From assembly GCA_024743435.1 (NCBI GenBank), contig JANSWO010000009.1, positions 124,001 to 188,000 of the forward strand: DNA of 64,000 nucleotides. Direction: 5' to 3'. The DNA comes from Pseudomonadaceae bacterium. GTDB lineage: Bacteria; Pseudomonadota; Gammaproteobacteria; Pseudomonadales; Azotimanducaceae. Below the pieces are notes generated by a model. The model ran no database searches, had not been told where the DNA came from, and was given only the letters and a program-made list of their open reading frames with translations. Shown piece after piece: positions 54,010 through 62,797 of the stretch. Each line of letters begins with the position of its first letter. Position 1 is the first letter of the stretch. A program made the translations under genes and the position numbers.

Positions 54010-55026
54010 TCAGCGGGCGCTGACGACGCTTGGTTCCTGCTGCAAACGAATGCCGAACTGCGCCTCAACGTCGCTTCTTATCTGCTCAGCAAACTCGAGC
54101 ACGTCCTGCGCTCGGCGCCCCTCTGGGTTGATCAATACCAGCGGCTGGCGGTGCCAGACACCCAAGCGCCGTGCGCGAGCATCGGCGCGATCTTTATAGC
54201 CACAGCGCTCGATCAGAGCTGCTGCGGGGACTTTCCAATCGCCTGAGGCCTGCTCGAATCCGGGTAGCCCAGGCGCTGCCCTGGACAGGCTGCGCCACTG
54301 CGTGGCGGTCAACGTTGGGTTGTGGAAGAAACTGCCGACGTTCGGGACAGCTTTCGGATCTGGCAGCTTTCGCCGGCGAATTCGAATGACCGCTTCCATG
54401 ATGGCGCGAACCGACGGCCCGGCAGCCATCGCAGCCAGTTCTTCGGACAATCCGGCGTATGTCAACTTTGGTTGCGGCGTCGTGCTGAGCCTGAGCGTCA
54501 ACCGGGACACGATCAGCTCCGGTTTGCGCTTGAACAGCGAGGTTCGGTAACCAAACTCCAACTCATCGCGCGCGAGTTCACCCCAACTCGCTGACGTAGA
54601 GTCGAAGACTTCCACACGCTCCAGGCAGTCGCTGAGTTCGACACCGTAGGCTCCGATATTCTGAATCGGCGCGGCTCCTACCGAGCCAGGAATCAGCGCC
54701 AGGTTCTCAATACCCCACAGGCCTTGCGCTACGCATCGACGAACGAGTTCATGCCAGCCCAAACCCGCATCGACGGTGACGAGCACTTCGCGCCCTACCC
54801 GCTCAAAACGGATGTTACGGGTTTGCCAGCGCGCGACTGTGGCTTCTAACCGCTCCGGCAGAAGAACGTTAGACGCTTCACCCAGAACGATCAGTCGCTG
54901 ACTATCGTCTCGACATCGACGCACAACAGCCGGCAGATCGTCGATTTCTCTGAGGCCGATGAGTTCTCGGGCGATACACGGCGTCGCCAGAGCATTCGAC
55001 ACGGGCGCATCCGTTTGTCCGGTCAT
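54010..55026 (-). CDS. murB: UDP-N-acetylenolpyruvoylglucosamine reductase
   Basis: The 338-residue flavoenzyme makes UDP-MurNAc with NADPH in the cytoplasm. FAD-binding LGEASNVLL, IPGSVGAAPIQNIGAYGVE and the catalytic Ser of NVGSFFHNP are visible. The length and the YGVEL pattern mark the type I (E. coli) form. The start overlaps the stop of the alkB-like gene by ATGA. Confidence 0.94.
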   Translation of the reverse strand: MTGQTDAPVSNALATPCIARELIGLREIDDLPAVVRRCRDDSQRLIVLGEASNVLLPERLEATVARWQTRNIRFERVGREVLVTVDAGLGWHELVRRCVAQGLWGIENLALIPGSVGAAPIQNIGAYGVELSDCLERVEVFDSTSASWGELARDELEFGYRTSLFKRKPELIVSRLTLRLSTTPQPKLTYAGLSEELAAMAAGPSVRAIMEAVIRIRRRKLPDPKAVPNVGSFFHNPTLTATQWRSLSRAAPGLPGFEQASGDWKVPAAALIERCGYKDRADARARRLGVWHRQPLVLINPEGRRAQDVLEFAEQIRSDVEAQFGIRLQQEPSVVSAR

Positions 55027-55733
55027 CGCTGGCCGCTCAGCCAGCGAAAAGTCAGGTTTATGCGTTCGCTGGCAAACCTCGTGTCCTCGAAGCTCGCTTG
55101 AGGATTAGCGTCAGACTTTGGCTTGAGCCGCGGCGCTTTGGGCAGCGCGTGCAGGTACTTGTCCTGAAAACCAGGCGGCATGAACACTAGTGATCCATTT
55201 GCCAGGGTCATCGATTGGATCGGGCCGGGTTTGGCTGGGCTTGTTGGCGCCAGCGCAGACGGCTTGAGACGAGTTGTAAAGCGGCGCGCGCAACCCAGGC
55301 TGAGCGATGCGATACCGCCACGCACTCCAGCCTCGTCATCGCTATGCCAACCCATGTAGTCCTGCCCGTCCCGATATCGGTTCAGCAGCACAAAATTAAA
55401 AGGCTGCTCAAACTGCTCACTGAGCCGCGTGCGAATCTCTGCGAGGTTGGAAGGCCAGCCTTCCGCCCGGTGATCCAGACCGGAGTAACGGTAACTTAAG
55501 CCCGAGTCTCCGAACCATGCCGTGAGCCTCGGGACCGAAATGCGCCGGCCGTACATCACAATCTCCTCACGGTGCCAGGTGCACGAGCGCTGCAATTGCG
55601 AAAACAGCCGATTTGCGTGCGCTTCATCTAACCAACTGTGATCAAGCGTATGGGTGAGCGCATGGGTGAGCGACGGTGCGTGCTCATCGCGACCGGAGGA
55701 CTCCACTTCATGCAATTGCTTTGTAGCCTTCAA
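55023..55733 (-). CDS. AlkB-like Fe(II)/2-oxoglutarate dioxygenase
   Basis: The 236-residue protein has NRYRDGQDYMGWHSDDE with iron ligands His130 and Asp132, His195 in KYLHALPK and the 2-oxoglutarate Arg in ERINLTFR (224 and 230). This matches the ALKBH2/3-like branch of AlkB, which repairs alkylated DNA or RNA bases by oxidative demethylation. The TTG start at 55733 is uncertain; the first 25 residues are unlike the family. It is coupled to murB, an unusual partner. Only this repair gene of the AlkB type is in the window. Confidence 0.88.
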   Translation of the reverse strand: MKATKQLHEVESSGRDEHAPSLTHALTHTLDHSWLDEAHANRLFSQLQRSCTWHREEIVMYGRRISVPRLTAWFGDSGLSYRYSGLDHRAEGWPSNLAEIRTRLSEQFEQPFNFVLLNRYRDGQDYMGWHSDDEAGVRGGIASLSLGCARRFTTRLKPSALAPTSPAKPGPIQSMTLANGSLVFMPPGFQDKYLHALPKAPRLKPKSDANPQASFEDTRFASERINLTFRWLSGQR

Positions 55734-55817
55734 GCCATGCTCCCGTGTTGATGCCTGTGCTGCGCGTGGACGTGGTGACGAGCTGTTCCCCGCCCCGGCC
55801 TGCTGCTACAAGCTCTG

Positions 55818-55823
55818 TATAAT
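55818..55823 (+). promoter_or_regulatory. Consensus -10 box upstream of the short-chain dehydrogenase gene
   Basis: A perfect TATAAT lies 140 bases before the ATG at 55963, with no convincing -35 box at 16-18 bp. The 229-bp gap holds no gene. An activator or an extended -10 type promoter is possible. Confidence 0.35.
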
Positions 55824-55962
55824 ACGCGAGCGCAATACAAACCTCGCAGAGCATGCTCGCCGCCAGCGCGAAGGCGCGAGAATCACCTGCTGTGTCTCAA
55901 AAGACATAACGGTTTGAGCACGCTCGACCCGAGCTTACTTACTGACGAAAAGGCAACATCAC

Positions 55963-56733
55963 ATGCAGATTAAAGACACCGTCGCCGTTATCACCGGCGG
56001 CGCATCAGGACTCGGACGAGCCACAGCAGAACGGCTGGTGGCAGCCGGCGGCAAAGTCGCGCTGCTGGATTTGAACGAAGACCTGGCGAACGCAACCGCT
56101 GCGGAATTGGGGGGCGACGCCAAAGCTTACGCCGTCAACGTAACGGAAGCCGACTCCATCGTTACGGCGCTCGATCAGGTCATGGAAGATTTTGGTGCCA
56201 TCCACATCAACGTGAATTGCGCTGGCATCGGTGCCGCCTCGCGCACCGTCGGCAAAGACGGCGCCATGAAGCTGGACTATTTCAACTTTGTGGTTCAGGT
56301 GAACCTGATTGGCACGTTCAACACGCTGAGCCAGTGCGCAGCACGCATGCAGCTCAATGAGCCGGTTAACGAAGATGGCGAACGCGGCGTAATCATCAAC
56401 ACCGCATCGGTCGCCGCCTTCGATGGCCAGATTGGCCAGGCCGCGTACAGCGCGAGCAAAGCTGGTGTCGCAGGCATGACGCTACCGATTGCGCGCGATC
56501 TGTCCCGTATCGGCGTGCGCATCTGCACGATCGCTCCGGGCATATTTGAAACGCCAATGATGATGGGCGCACCTGATCAGGTGCGGCAACCGCTCATCGA
56601 CATGGTGCAGTTTCCCAAACGCCTGGGAGAAGCGCCTGAGTTTGCGCTGTTGTCCCAGCAGATCGTCGAAAACCCCTACCTAAACGGTGAGACGATTCGC
56701 CTCGACGGCGGCATCCGCATGCAACCCAAGTAG
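55963..56733 (+). CDS. Short-chain dehydrogenase, 3-hydroxyacyl-CoA dehydrogenase type 2-like
   Basis: The 256-residue protein has NAD motif TGGASGLG (11-18), acidic residue Asp36 (LLDLNED) indicating NAD preference, and catalytic Ser149, Tyr162 and Lys166. The inserted loop [14 protein letters not shown] and [11 protein letters not shown] match the HSD17B10 group, which oxidises 3-hydroxyacyl-CoA, often 2-methyl-branched or steroid substrates. It could serve isoleucine or branched fatty-acid breakdown. It stands alone with a hairpin after it. Confidence 0.88.
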   Translation: MQIKDTVAVITGGASGLGRATAERLVAAGGKVALLDLNEDLANATAAELGGDAKAYAVNVTEADSIVTALDQVMEDFGAIHINVNCAGIGAASRTVGKDGAMKLDYFNFVVQVNLIGTFNTLSQCAARMQLNEPVNEDGERGVIINTASVAAFDGQIGQAAYSASKAGVAGMTLPIARDLSRIGVRICTIAPGIFETPMMMGAPDQVRQPLIDMVQFPKRLGEAPEFALLSQQIVENPYLNGETIRLDGGIRMQPK

Positions 56734-56752
56734 CCCGCGCGCAGCGAGTGTT

Positions 56753-56776
56753 CGGCCGAGCTTCGCGGCTCGGCCG
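56753..56776. terminator. Bidirectional hairpin terminator
   Basis: A 9-bp stem CGGCCGAGC/GCTCGGCCG with a 6-base loop lies between the convergent stops at 56733 and 56782. No T-run is present. Confidence 0.65.
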
Positions 56777-56781
56777 CATGC

Positions 56782-57711
56782 TCAGGGGCGCAGCAGAAAC
56801 TCTTTCAAGAGCGCCGCGATGACAGCCGGTTTCTCCAGCGCAACATCGTGGTACTCCCCTGCCAGCACAGCCACCTCTGCCTCCGGCACCACCTCAGCTA
56901 GCGTTTTGGCGGCGCTCACGGGAATCAATTTGTCCCGCTCCCCAAAGATACCGAGCAGCGGTTTGCCCGTCGCGGCGAGCGCGCGATAGCGATCAAGTTG
57001 ATCTGCCATCGGGTAGTGGCGCAACGTGCTCAATAACGCGCTGTAGTAACCGGAGTAGCGCGCTTGATCGGCCATTGCCTCGTCGATCCGCGCTTTCAAA
57101 TCAGCGTCATCGGTGGTGAGGCCACCGCCCTCAACAATTCCTTTGCGCGCAAAAACGTGGAAGAACCAGTCGCCAATGATCGGAACACCAACTATGCCTG
57201 GCACGCTGCCACTCGTGAGTGACAGTCCCGCCGGCACCATGGCCACCACTCGCCGAACGCGCTGAGGGCTATGCGCGGCGTAGTCGACAACCATCGCGCC
57301 ACCCATCGAGTTTCCTACGAGGTCCACAGGCTTGGTAATGTCGAGCGCATCGAGCAGGTCGTCGAACTGCCGATTGTAAAGGGCCGGAGTGTGGTCCGAG
57401 TCAGGTCTATCCGAGTACCCACGTCCGAAGCTGTCGATGACAATGACGCGCAGACCTGCCGCCGCAAGCGCCGGCTCGATATCGTCATACATCCAGCCGG
57501 CATAGGAGAAGCCGTGGACGAGAATCACCGGTTGGCCATCCTCTGGACCGCTAGCTCGATAGCGAACATAGCCATCTGACAAGCGAACAAAGTCGCCGGG
57601 AAGCGTCGCGCGCACGGCATCTGACAAGCGCGTCTTGTTGATGTCTGCCAATAGGTACGGCAGCAATACCGCGAGCAGAAGAACAATCAGTACCAGCACC
57701 CATTTTCCCAT
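56782..57711 (-). CDS. Alpha/beta hydrolase with N-terminal membrane anchor
   Basis: The 309-residue protein has a hydrophobic helix at residues 4-22 and a classic alpha/beta-hydrolase domain. ILVHGFSYAGW (63-73) holds the oxyanion hole; Ser135 of VGNSMGGAM, Asp of GERDKLIP and His of GEYHDVALEKP form the triad. It is similar in layout to membrane-tethered hydrolases of the MhpC/epoxide-hydrolase type. It follows kdsB by 58 bases and is probably the last gene of the exbB operon. The substrate is unknown. Confidence 0.85.
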   Translation of the reverse strand: MGKWVLVLIVLLLAVLLPYLLADINKTRLSDAVRATLPGDFVRLSDGYVRYRASGPEDGQPVILVHGFSYAGWMYDDIEPALAAAGLRVIVIDSFGRGYSDRPDSDHTPALYNRQFDDLLDALDITKPVDLVGNSMGGAMVVDYAAHSPQRVRRVVAMVPAGLSLTSGSVPGIVGVPIIGDWFFHVFARKGIVEGGGLTTDDADLKARIDEAMADQARYSGYYSALLSTLRHYPMADQLDRYRALAATGKPLLGIFGERDKLIPVSAAKTLAEVVPEAEVAVLAGEYHDVALEKPAVIAALLKEFLLRP

Positions 57712-57769
57712 TGTCCGCTCCCATCAAGCTCTTCCAGGGTTTAACAACAACCCGCCAACTCGCGCGTCG

Positions 57770-58507
57770 TCAGCTGCGTAGCGCAGCCAGAACTCGCTCA
57801 AGGTCTTCGGGGCTATCCACACCCGCCGGCACGGTCTCGCAAGCGCTGGCAACCCGAATCTTCATATCAGCGGCCAGAATGCGCAGTTGCTCGAGTTTTT
57901 CCAGACGCTCAAGCGCAGCCATGGGCATGTCAACGAAGCGCCGCAAGGCGGATATGCGGTAGCCGTAGATACCGATATGTCGTTGCCAGGGGCCATGCTT
58001 CTCAACCGGCGTGGTCTGGTCGCGATCATAGGGAATGGCGGAACGAGAGAAATACAGGGCAAGCCCCGAATCGCTGGACACCACTTTGACAACATCTGGG
58101 TTGGCAAGGTCAGAGGCACTCAGAATGGGTGTCGACAACGTTGCAACGTTCGCTTCGACCAGCAAATTCGCTACCTGATCGATAACCGCCGGCGGTATCA
58201 GGGGCTCATCGCCCTGCACGTTGACCACAAGTGAATCGGATGCCCAGCCTCGCAGCGCAGCAACTTCCATAACACGATCGGAACCGCTCTCATGGTCGGC
58301 TCGAGTCATCTGCGCATCAAAGCCCGCGGAGGTCACACACTCAGCGATACGCTCATCGTCGGTGGCGACGACCACCTCGCGCGCCGCGCTCATATGGACC
58401 TTGTCCAGAACTCGCAAAATCATCGCGCGGCCCGCGATATCCGCCAACGGTTTTCCCGGCAATCGAGTCGAGGCGTAACGCGCCGGAATGACGACATTGA
58501 AGCTCAC
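57770..58507 (-). CDS. kdsB: 3-deoxy-manno-octulosonate cytidylyltransferase
   Basis: The 245-residue enzyme makes CMP-Kdo for lipopolysaccharide. N-terminal VVIPARYASTRLPGKPL, the CTP-contacting VVNVQGDEPLI and KHGPWQRHIGIYGYR are family signatures. The GTG start overlaps the stop of the msbA-lpxK fusion (GTGA). The small ycaR-type gene often found between lpxK and kdsB is absent. Confidence 0.96.
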   Translation of the reverse strand: MSFNVVIPARYASTRLPGKPLADIAGRAMILRVLDKVHMSAAREVVVATDDERIAECVTSAGFDAQMTRADHESGSDRVMEVAALRGWASDSLVVNVQGDEPLIPPAVIDQVANLLVEANVATLSTPILSASDLANPDVVKVVSSDSGLALYFSRSAIPYDRDQTTPVEKHGPWQRHIGIYGYRISALRRFVDMPMAALERLEKLEQLRILAADMKIRVASACETVPAGVDSPEDLERVLAALRS

Positions 58508-61500
58508 GCCGGCTCACCAATGGTGACGCCATGGCCTTCAAGAACCGAAGCAAGCTCCCGCTCCAGAGTCACCGGCACCGCGAGTTCTACCTGCAACGAA
58601 AAATAGGCGCGGTCGTGTGGCAACTGACCGTTATCGAGCAGCGCCCGTACCTTCGTTGCGTCTTTCTCCGTCATCACGATGACGTCGCCGCTCGGGACAT
58701 CAAGATCAGCTGCAACAAAATCATGGTGATCGGGAAACTGGCGCAGACCCGCAACTAAGCCCAGCTCGGTCAATGTGGTTAGAAAACGCGCGGGGTTACC
58801 AATGCCAGCCACCGCCTGCACCCGGGGGTAGCGCTTGACGAACGCGTCGGGCGCAAGTTCTTCACCAGTGACCAGGTGCGTAAAGGAACACGGGATTACA
58901 CTGGCAACATGGCATTCATCTATTCCGGCGAGCCCAGCGGGAGATCCGCCTACCGCTACGAGCATATCCACAGAATCGAGGCGCGAGCGAGGCTCGCGCA
59001 TTGGGCCCGCAGGAATGGGCAACCCGTTGCCGAGCCCTCGTTCACCGTCGATCATGACGATCTCAATGTCTCGTCCCAACGCGTAGTGTTGCAAACCGTC
59101 GTCACTGACGATGACGTCGCACTCGTGATCCGCGAGCAACGACTTCGCCGCTGCCACTCTGTCCGGATCAATAACAACCGGTGCACCCGAGCGATTCGCC
59201 AGTAGCGGCGCTTCGTCACCGGCTTCCGCCGGAGAACTGGAACTAGTCACGAGCATCGGATAGCGCGTCGCCTTGCCGCCATAGCCTCGAGACACAACAC
59301 CGGGGTTGAAGCCCCGGCTACGTAGCCAGTGCACAAGGAAAATCACAAACGGAGTCTTGCCGGTACCGCCCGCGGTGATATTGCCGACAACGATCACGGG
59401 GACAGGTGCACGCCAGACTTCGCGCTTGCCTGTGAGAAAGCTCTCCCGCCTCGACGTGGCAATTCGCTGAGCCAGCTTTCCCAAAGGCCACAGCAGCTTT
59501 GGCCAGAACGCACCCGAATACCAGGCCCGGGCAAAGCGACCGTTCGAACCTGTGGGTACTGAGGCAGATTTACTCTCAACGCCCGTACCAGCCGCATCAG
59601 CAGACGCTTTGCCCGATAGCTGGCCGAGGAGCCGACCACCGCGAGCGCCTTTCTTACGCTTGGTTTTAGCAGGCTTGGAGAACTGGGCTTTGTGCAACGC
59701 CGCGTAGTGACCATCCAGCGCGAGCAGCTCTTCATGGCTGCCGCTTTCAACAATGCTGCCCTGATCAAGCACCATAATTCGATCCGCGCTCTCAATCGTC
59801 GACAGCCGATGCGCGATCACAAACGTTGTTCGGCCCTTCATTACCTCATCTAAAGCTTCCTGGATGTGGCGCTCAGATGCCGTATCCAGTGCAGAGGTTG
59901 CCTCATCCAGAATGAGAATGGGCGCATCCTTCAGCAATGCCCTCGCGATGGCGACACGTTGTCGCTGACCTCCGGACAACAGGACACCGTTGTCGCCCAA
60001 CAACGTCTGCAGACCATCGGGCAGATCAGTGAGAAACGCGGCGACATGGGAGCGACGCACCGCATCATCCAGGCGAGCCTTTTCTGCGCCCTCGAGCATG
60101 CCGTAGGCAATGTTTCTCTCGAGCGTGTCGTTGAACAGCGTGACTTGCTGGGTGACCAAAGCGATCTGCCGTCGCAGAGACGCCATCTGGTAACTACTCA
60201 AGACTTCACCATCGAGCAATATCTCGCCGCTCGTGGGTTCGTAGAACCTCGGTATGAGGCTGACAAGAGTCGACTTGCCACTGCCAGATTTACCAACCAG
60301 CGCAACGGTCTGGCCAGGTTCGACATCAAAATCGATGCCTTCAAGCACCGTGGTCTTGCTACCGGCGTAGCCAAAGCCAACGTTGCGAAAGCTGACCCGT
60401 CCCGTCACCCGTTCAGTGCTGAGGGTGCCTTCATCGCTCTCGCGTTCTTCGTCGAATTGAGCGAATACATCCTCAGCTGCAGCGAGCCCGCGCTGTAGAC
60501 GGGCGTTGATTTCCGTCAGTTTTTTGATGGGCCTGGCAAGCAATCCGGCAAGGCCGAGGAACGTCACCACATCGCCGGCGCTCATCTCACCCGCAATCGA
60601 CGGGTTGTACAACAGCGCAACGAGCAGAGCCAGGGCAGCGGCAATCAACACTTGAATGATCTGCGTGCTACTCGCCTTGGTTAACACCATCTTCAGATTC
60701 TGACGGGTATTGGTTTCGCTGGCGGAGGTAAATCGGTCCCGCTCGTAGGGCTCACCACCAAAGGTGCGAATGACGCGATAGCCGGACACGAGCTCGGATG
60801 CAACGTGGGTGACGTCGCCCATAGAGTTTTGAATACGCCGGGAGATTCGTCGGAAGCGGCGGGATGCAATCGCGACGATAGAGCCTACGATGGGCGCGAT
60901 GGCCACAAAAATCAGTGTCAGCTTCCAGCTGATCAACAGCATGCCCGTGAAGAATACGATGACTTTGCCACCGTCCTGGATCAGCGAGCGCAACGCCTCG
61001 GTTCCGGTGTCGCGCATCTGTGCCACGTTGAACGTGATTCGGGACACAAGATGTCCCTGGGAGCTGTTGTCAAAATAGGACGACGGCAGATCAAGCAGCT
61101 GTTCAAACAGCTCGGTTCGCAGCGCATGGACAACAGAAAAAGAAATGCGAGACAGCAGAATCTCACCAACCACTTCGCCGAACGCTCGCGCAACGGCAAG
61201 CCCGAAGATCATTAATGGAATGAGATAGAGCGTGTCATCAAAGTCGCTGCCTTCAGTTCCGATTTGCTGGAACGACTCAACCAGATCACCAAAGATGAAC
61301 GCGAAGTAGCTCTCCGCGCTGCTGCCGATCAGGAAAAACAGCGTCGCCACCAGAAACATAAACCAATGCGGCTTTACGTAGCTCAGTAGCCGCTTATAGG
61401 TCGCCCAATCGCTGGTCTGGGTGCCGGTGGCCTCTTGAGGAGACTGTGGCTGAGTCTGATCTTCGGCGGCGGCGGGTTGCGCTGCCAGCTCGGTCTGTTC

Positions 61501-61518
61501 TGAATCATTCGCCGACAA
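58504..61518 (-). CDS. MsbA-LpxK fusion: lipid A export ABC transporter / tetraacyldisaccharide 4'-kinase
   Basis: One unbroken frame encodes 1004 residues. Residues 40-345 are the six-helix ABC exporter domain. Residues 370-612 are the ATPase domain, with Walker A GKSGSGKST (409-417), signature LSGGQ (514-518) and DEATS (538-542), ending in HKAQF like normal MsbA. A basic, Gly/Ala/Ser-rich linker follows (613-660). Residues 661-1004 are a full LpxK with its membrane-near start WYSGAFWPKLLWPL and P-loop NITAGGTGKTPF (713-724). LpxK phosphorylates lipid A precursor and MsbA flips the core-lipid A, so consecutive steps share one chain. The start is a TTG (61518). It is coupled to kdsB. Confidence 0.93.
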   Translation of the reverse strand: MSANDSEQTELAAQPAAAEDQTQPQSPQEATGTQTSDWATYKRLLSYVKPHWFMFLVATLFFLIGSSAESYFAFIFGDLVESFQQIGTEGSDFDDTLYLIPLMIFGLAVARAFGEVVGEILLSRISFSVVHALRTELFEQLLDLPSSYFDNSSQGHLVSRITFNVAQMRDTGTEALRSLIQDGGKVIVFFTGMLLISWKLTLIFVAIAPIVGSIVAIASRRFRRISRRIQNSMGDVTHVASELVSGYRVIRTFGGEPYERDRFTSASETNTRQNLKMVLTKASSTQIIQVLIAAALALLVALLYNPSIAGEMSAGDVVTFLGLAGLLARPIKKLTEINARLQRGLAAAEDVFAQFDEERESDEGTLSTERVTGRVSFRNVGFGYAGSKTTVLEGIDFDVEPGQTVALVGKSGSGKSTLVSLIPRFYEPTSGEILLDGEVLSSYQMASLRRQIALVTQQVTLFNDTLERNIAYGMLEGAEKARLDDAVRRSHVAAFLTDLPDGLQTLLGDNGVLLSGGQRQRVAIARALLKDAPILILDEATSALDTASERHIQEALDEVMKGRTTFVIAHRLSTIESADRIMVLDQGSIVESGSHEELLALDGHYAALHKAQFSKPAKTKRKKGARGGRLLGQLSGKASADAAGTGVESKSASVPTGSNGRFARAWYSGAFWPKLLWPLGKLAQRIATSRRESFLTGKREVWRAPVPVIVVGNITAGGTGKTPFVIFLVHWLRSRGFNPGVVSRGYGGKATRYPMLVTSSSSPAEAGDEAPLLANRSGAPVVIDPDRVAAAKSLLADHECDVIVSDDGLQHYALGRDIEIVMIDGERGLGNGLPIPAGPMREPRSRLDSVDMLVAVGGSPAGLAGIDECHVASVIPCSFTHLVTGEELAPDAFVKRYPRVQAVAGIGNPARFLTTLTELGLVAGLRQFPDHHDFVAADLDVPSGDVIVMTEKDATKVRALLDNGQLPHDRAYFSLQVELAVPVTLERELASVLEGHGVTIGEPA

Positions 61519-61580
61519 GACTCAATCCCCGCCGGTACGCAGATTTCCCGCGTGCGGCGAGATCCGGACAAACGATTTCA

Positions 61581-62003
61581 TCAGCCCTCATCTTCCGGAG
61601 CGGTGGTTGTGATCGACAGCCGAGTCAGTCCGAGTCGGCCAGCTGCATCCATGGCGCGAACAACGCTCTGGTGCGAGGCGTTGGCATCGGCTGTGATGAT
61701 CAGGGACTTGCTCGAATCGCCTTCGGTTGTGGCCTCCAAAGCGCGCATCAACGTCTGAAGTTGTTTGTTGGCAACCGACTGCCCGTTGATGGCGTAGCCA
61801 CCACTTCGATCTATCGCGATCTCCACCACATCCGGGTCTCGCTCTGACGCTTCGCCCTGCGCTTCCGGCAGATCAATCTTGAGCTGAGTCTCGCGAACGA
61901 ACGTCGTGGACACCATGAAGAAGATCAGCAGCAGGAACACCACATCAATCAGTGGCGTAAGCTCAACCGAGGCTTCAAATCTGTTACCGCGTCTAAACTT
62001 CAC
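61581..62003 (-). CDS. exbD: ExbD/TolR family biopolymer transport protein
   Basis: The 140-residue protein has one N-terminal membrane helix with the proton-path Asp in ELTPLIDVVFLLLIFFM and a periplasmic domain. GTG start overlapping the exbB stop (GTGA). With ExbB it forms a proton-driven motor, usually energising TonB. No tonB follows; a lipid A operon does, as in Pseudomonas. Confidence 0.93.
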   Translation of the reverse strand: MKFRRGNRFEASVELTPLIDVVFLLLIFFMVSTTFVRETQLKIDLPEAQGEASERDPDVVEIAIDRSGGYAINGQSVANKQLQTLMRALEATTEGDSSKSLIITADANASHQSVVRAMDAAGRLGLTRLSITTTAPEDEG

Positions 62004-62623
62004 AGCCGCGGATCGTCGCCTTGCTCACCGGTCATGATATCAACCAGTTTGCTGGCCTCCTGCTCCATGACCACGACGAGTTCGTCGACGCGCCGGAGCA
62101 GGAAACGGTGAAAGATGATGGCGGGAATCGCAACAACCAGACCCGCAGCCGTGGTGATGAGCGCTTCCGAGATGCCGCCAGCGAGCGCATTGGCGTTGCC
62201 TGCCCCTTCGCGCATCAGCTCCGTGAACACGCGCACCATGCCGACCACGGTGCCAAGCAACCCGAGCAGAGGTGAAATCGAGGCGATGGTTCCGAGTGCC
62301 GTGAGGTAACGCTCCAGCTCGTGTGTGGCCTGGCCCGCCGCCTCTTCCATCGCCTCTTTCATGACGTCTCGGCCGCGCTTTGCATTTGAGATGCCAGCGG
62401 CAAACACCTGACCCAGAGCGTTACTGGACCGCAGCTCCCGAATCTTCTGCTGATCCATCTCGCGGTTCTTAAGCCGCGCCCAGACTTCGGCTAACTGATT
62501 TCTCGGCGCAACTCGATTGCGCTGAAGCGTCCACAGTCGCTCCGCTGCAATAGCAGCAGCAACCACACTACACAGCAGCAGAGGCACCATGAGCCAACCG
62601 CCCGCCTGAACCATCTCTAGCAC
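62000..62623 (-). CDS. exbB: ExbB/TolQ family proton channel protein
   Basis: The 207-residue protein has three membrane helices (about 8-27, 105-130, 150-175). The family region GLLGTVVGMVRVF and AGGISEALITTAAGLVVAIPAI are visible. The GTG at 62623 is chosen because AGGAG stands eight bases upstream. It begins the operon exbB-exbD-msbA/lpxK-kdsB-hydrolase. A gap of 174 bp before it carries the promoter region without a clear motif. Confidence 0.94.
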   Translation of the reverse strand: MLEMVQAGGWLMVPLLLCSVVAAAIAAERLWTLQRNRVAPRNQLAEVWARLKNREMDQQKIRELRSSNALGQVFAAGISNAKRGRDVMKEAMEEAAGQATHELERYLTALGTIASISPLLGLLGTVVGMVRVFTELMREGAGNANALAGGISEALITTAAGLVVAIPAIIFHRFLLRRVDELVVVMEQEASKLVDIMTGEQGDDPRL

Positions 62624-62797
62624 GTTATGCGCTCCTGACTATCCTGATTCGTCATATCCATTCGCTCTCTTTCGTTGCCTTGGCTGCACACAAACGACAG
62701 CAGCCAGCGGGCGCCGGCCTTCTGCCGTGCCAAATCACATTCAACAGACTGTAATCATAGTAGCCAGGGCCCGGCATCACGACCTGTTAAGGGCGGC

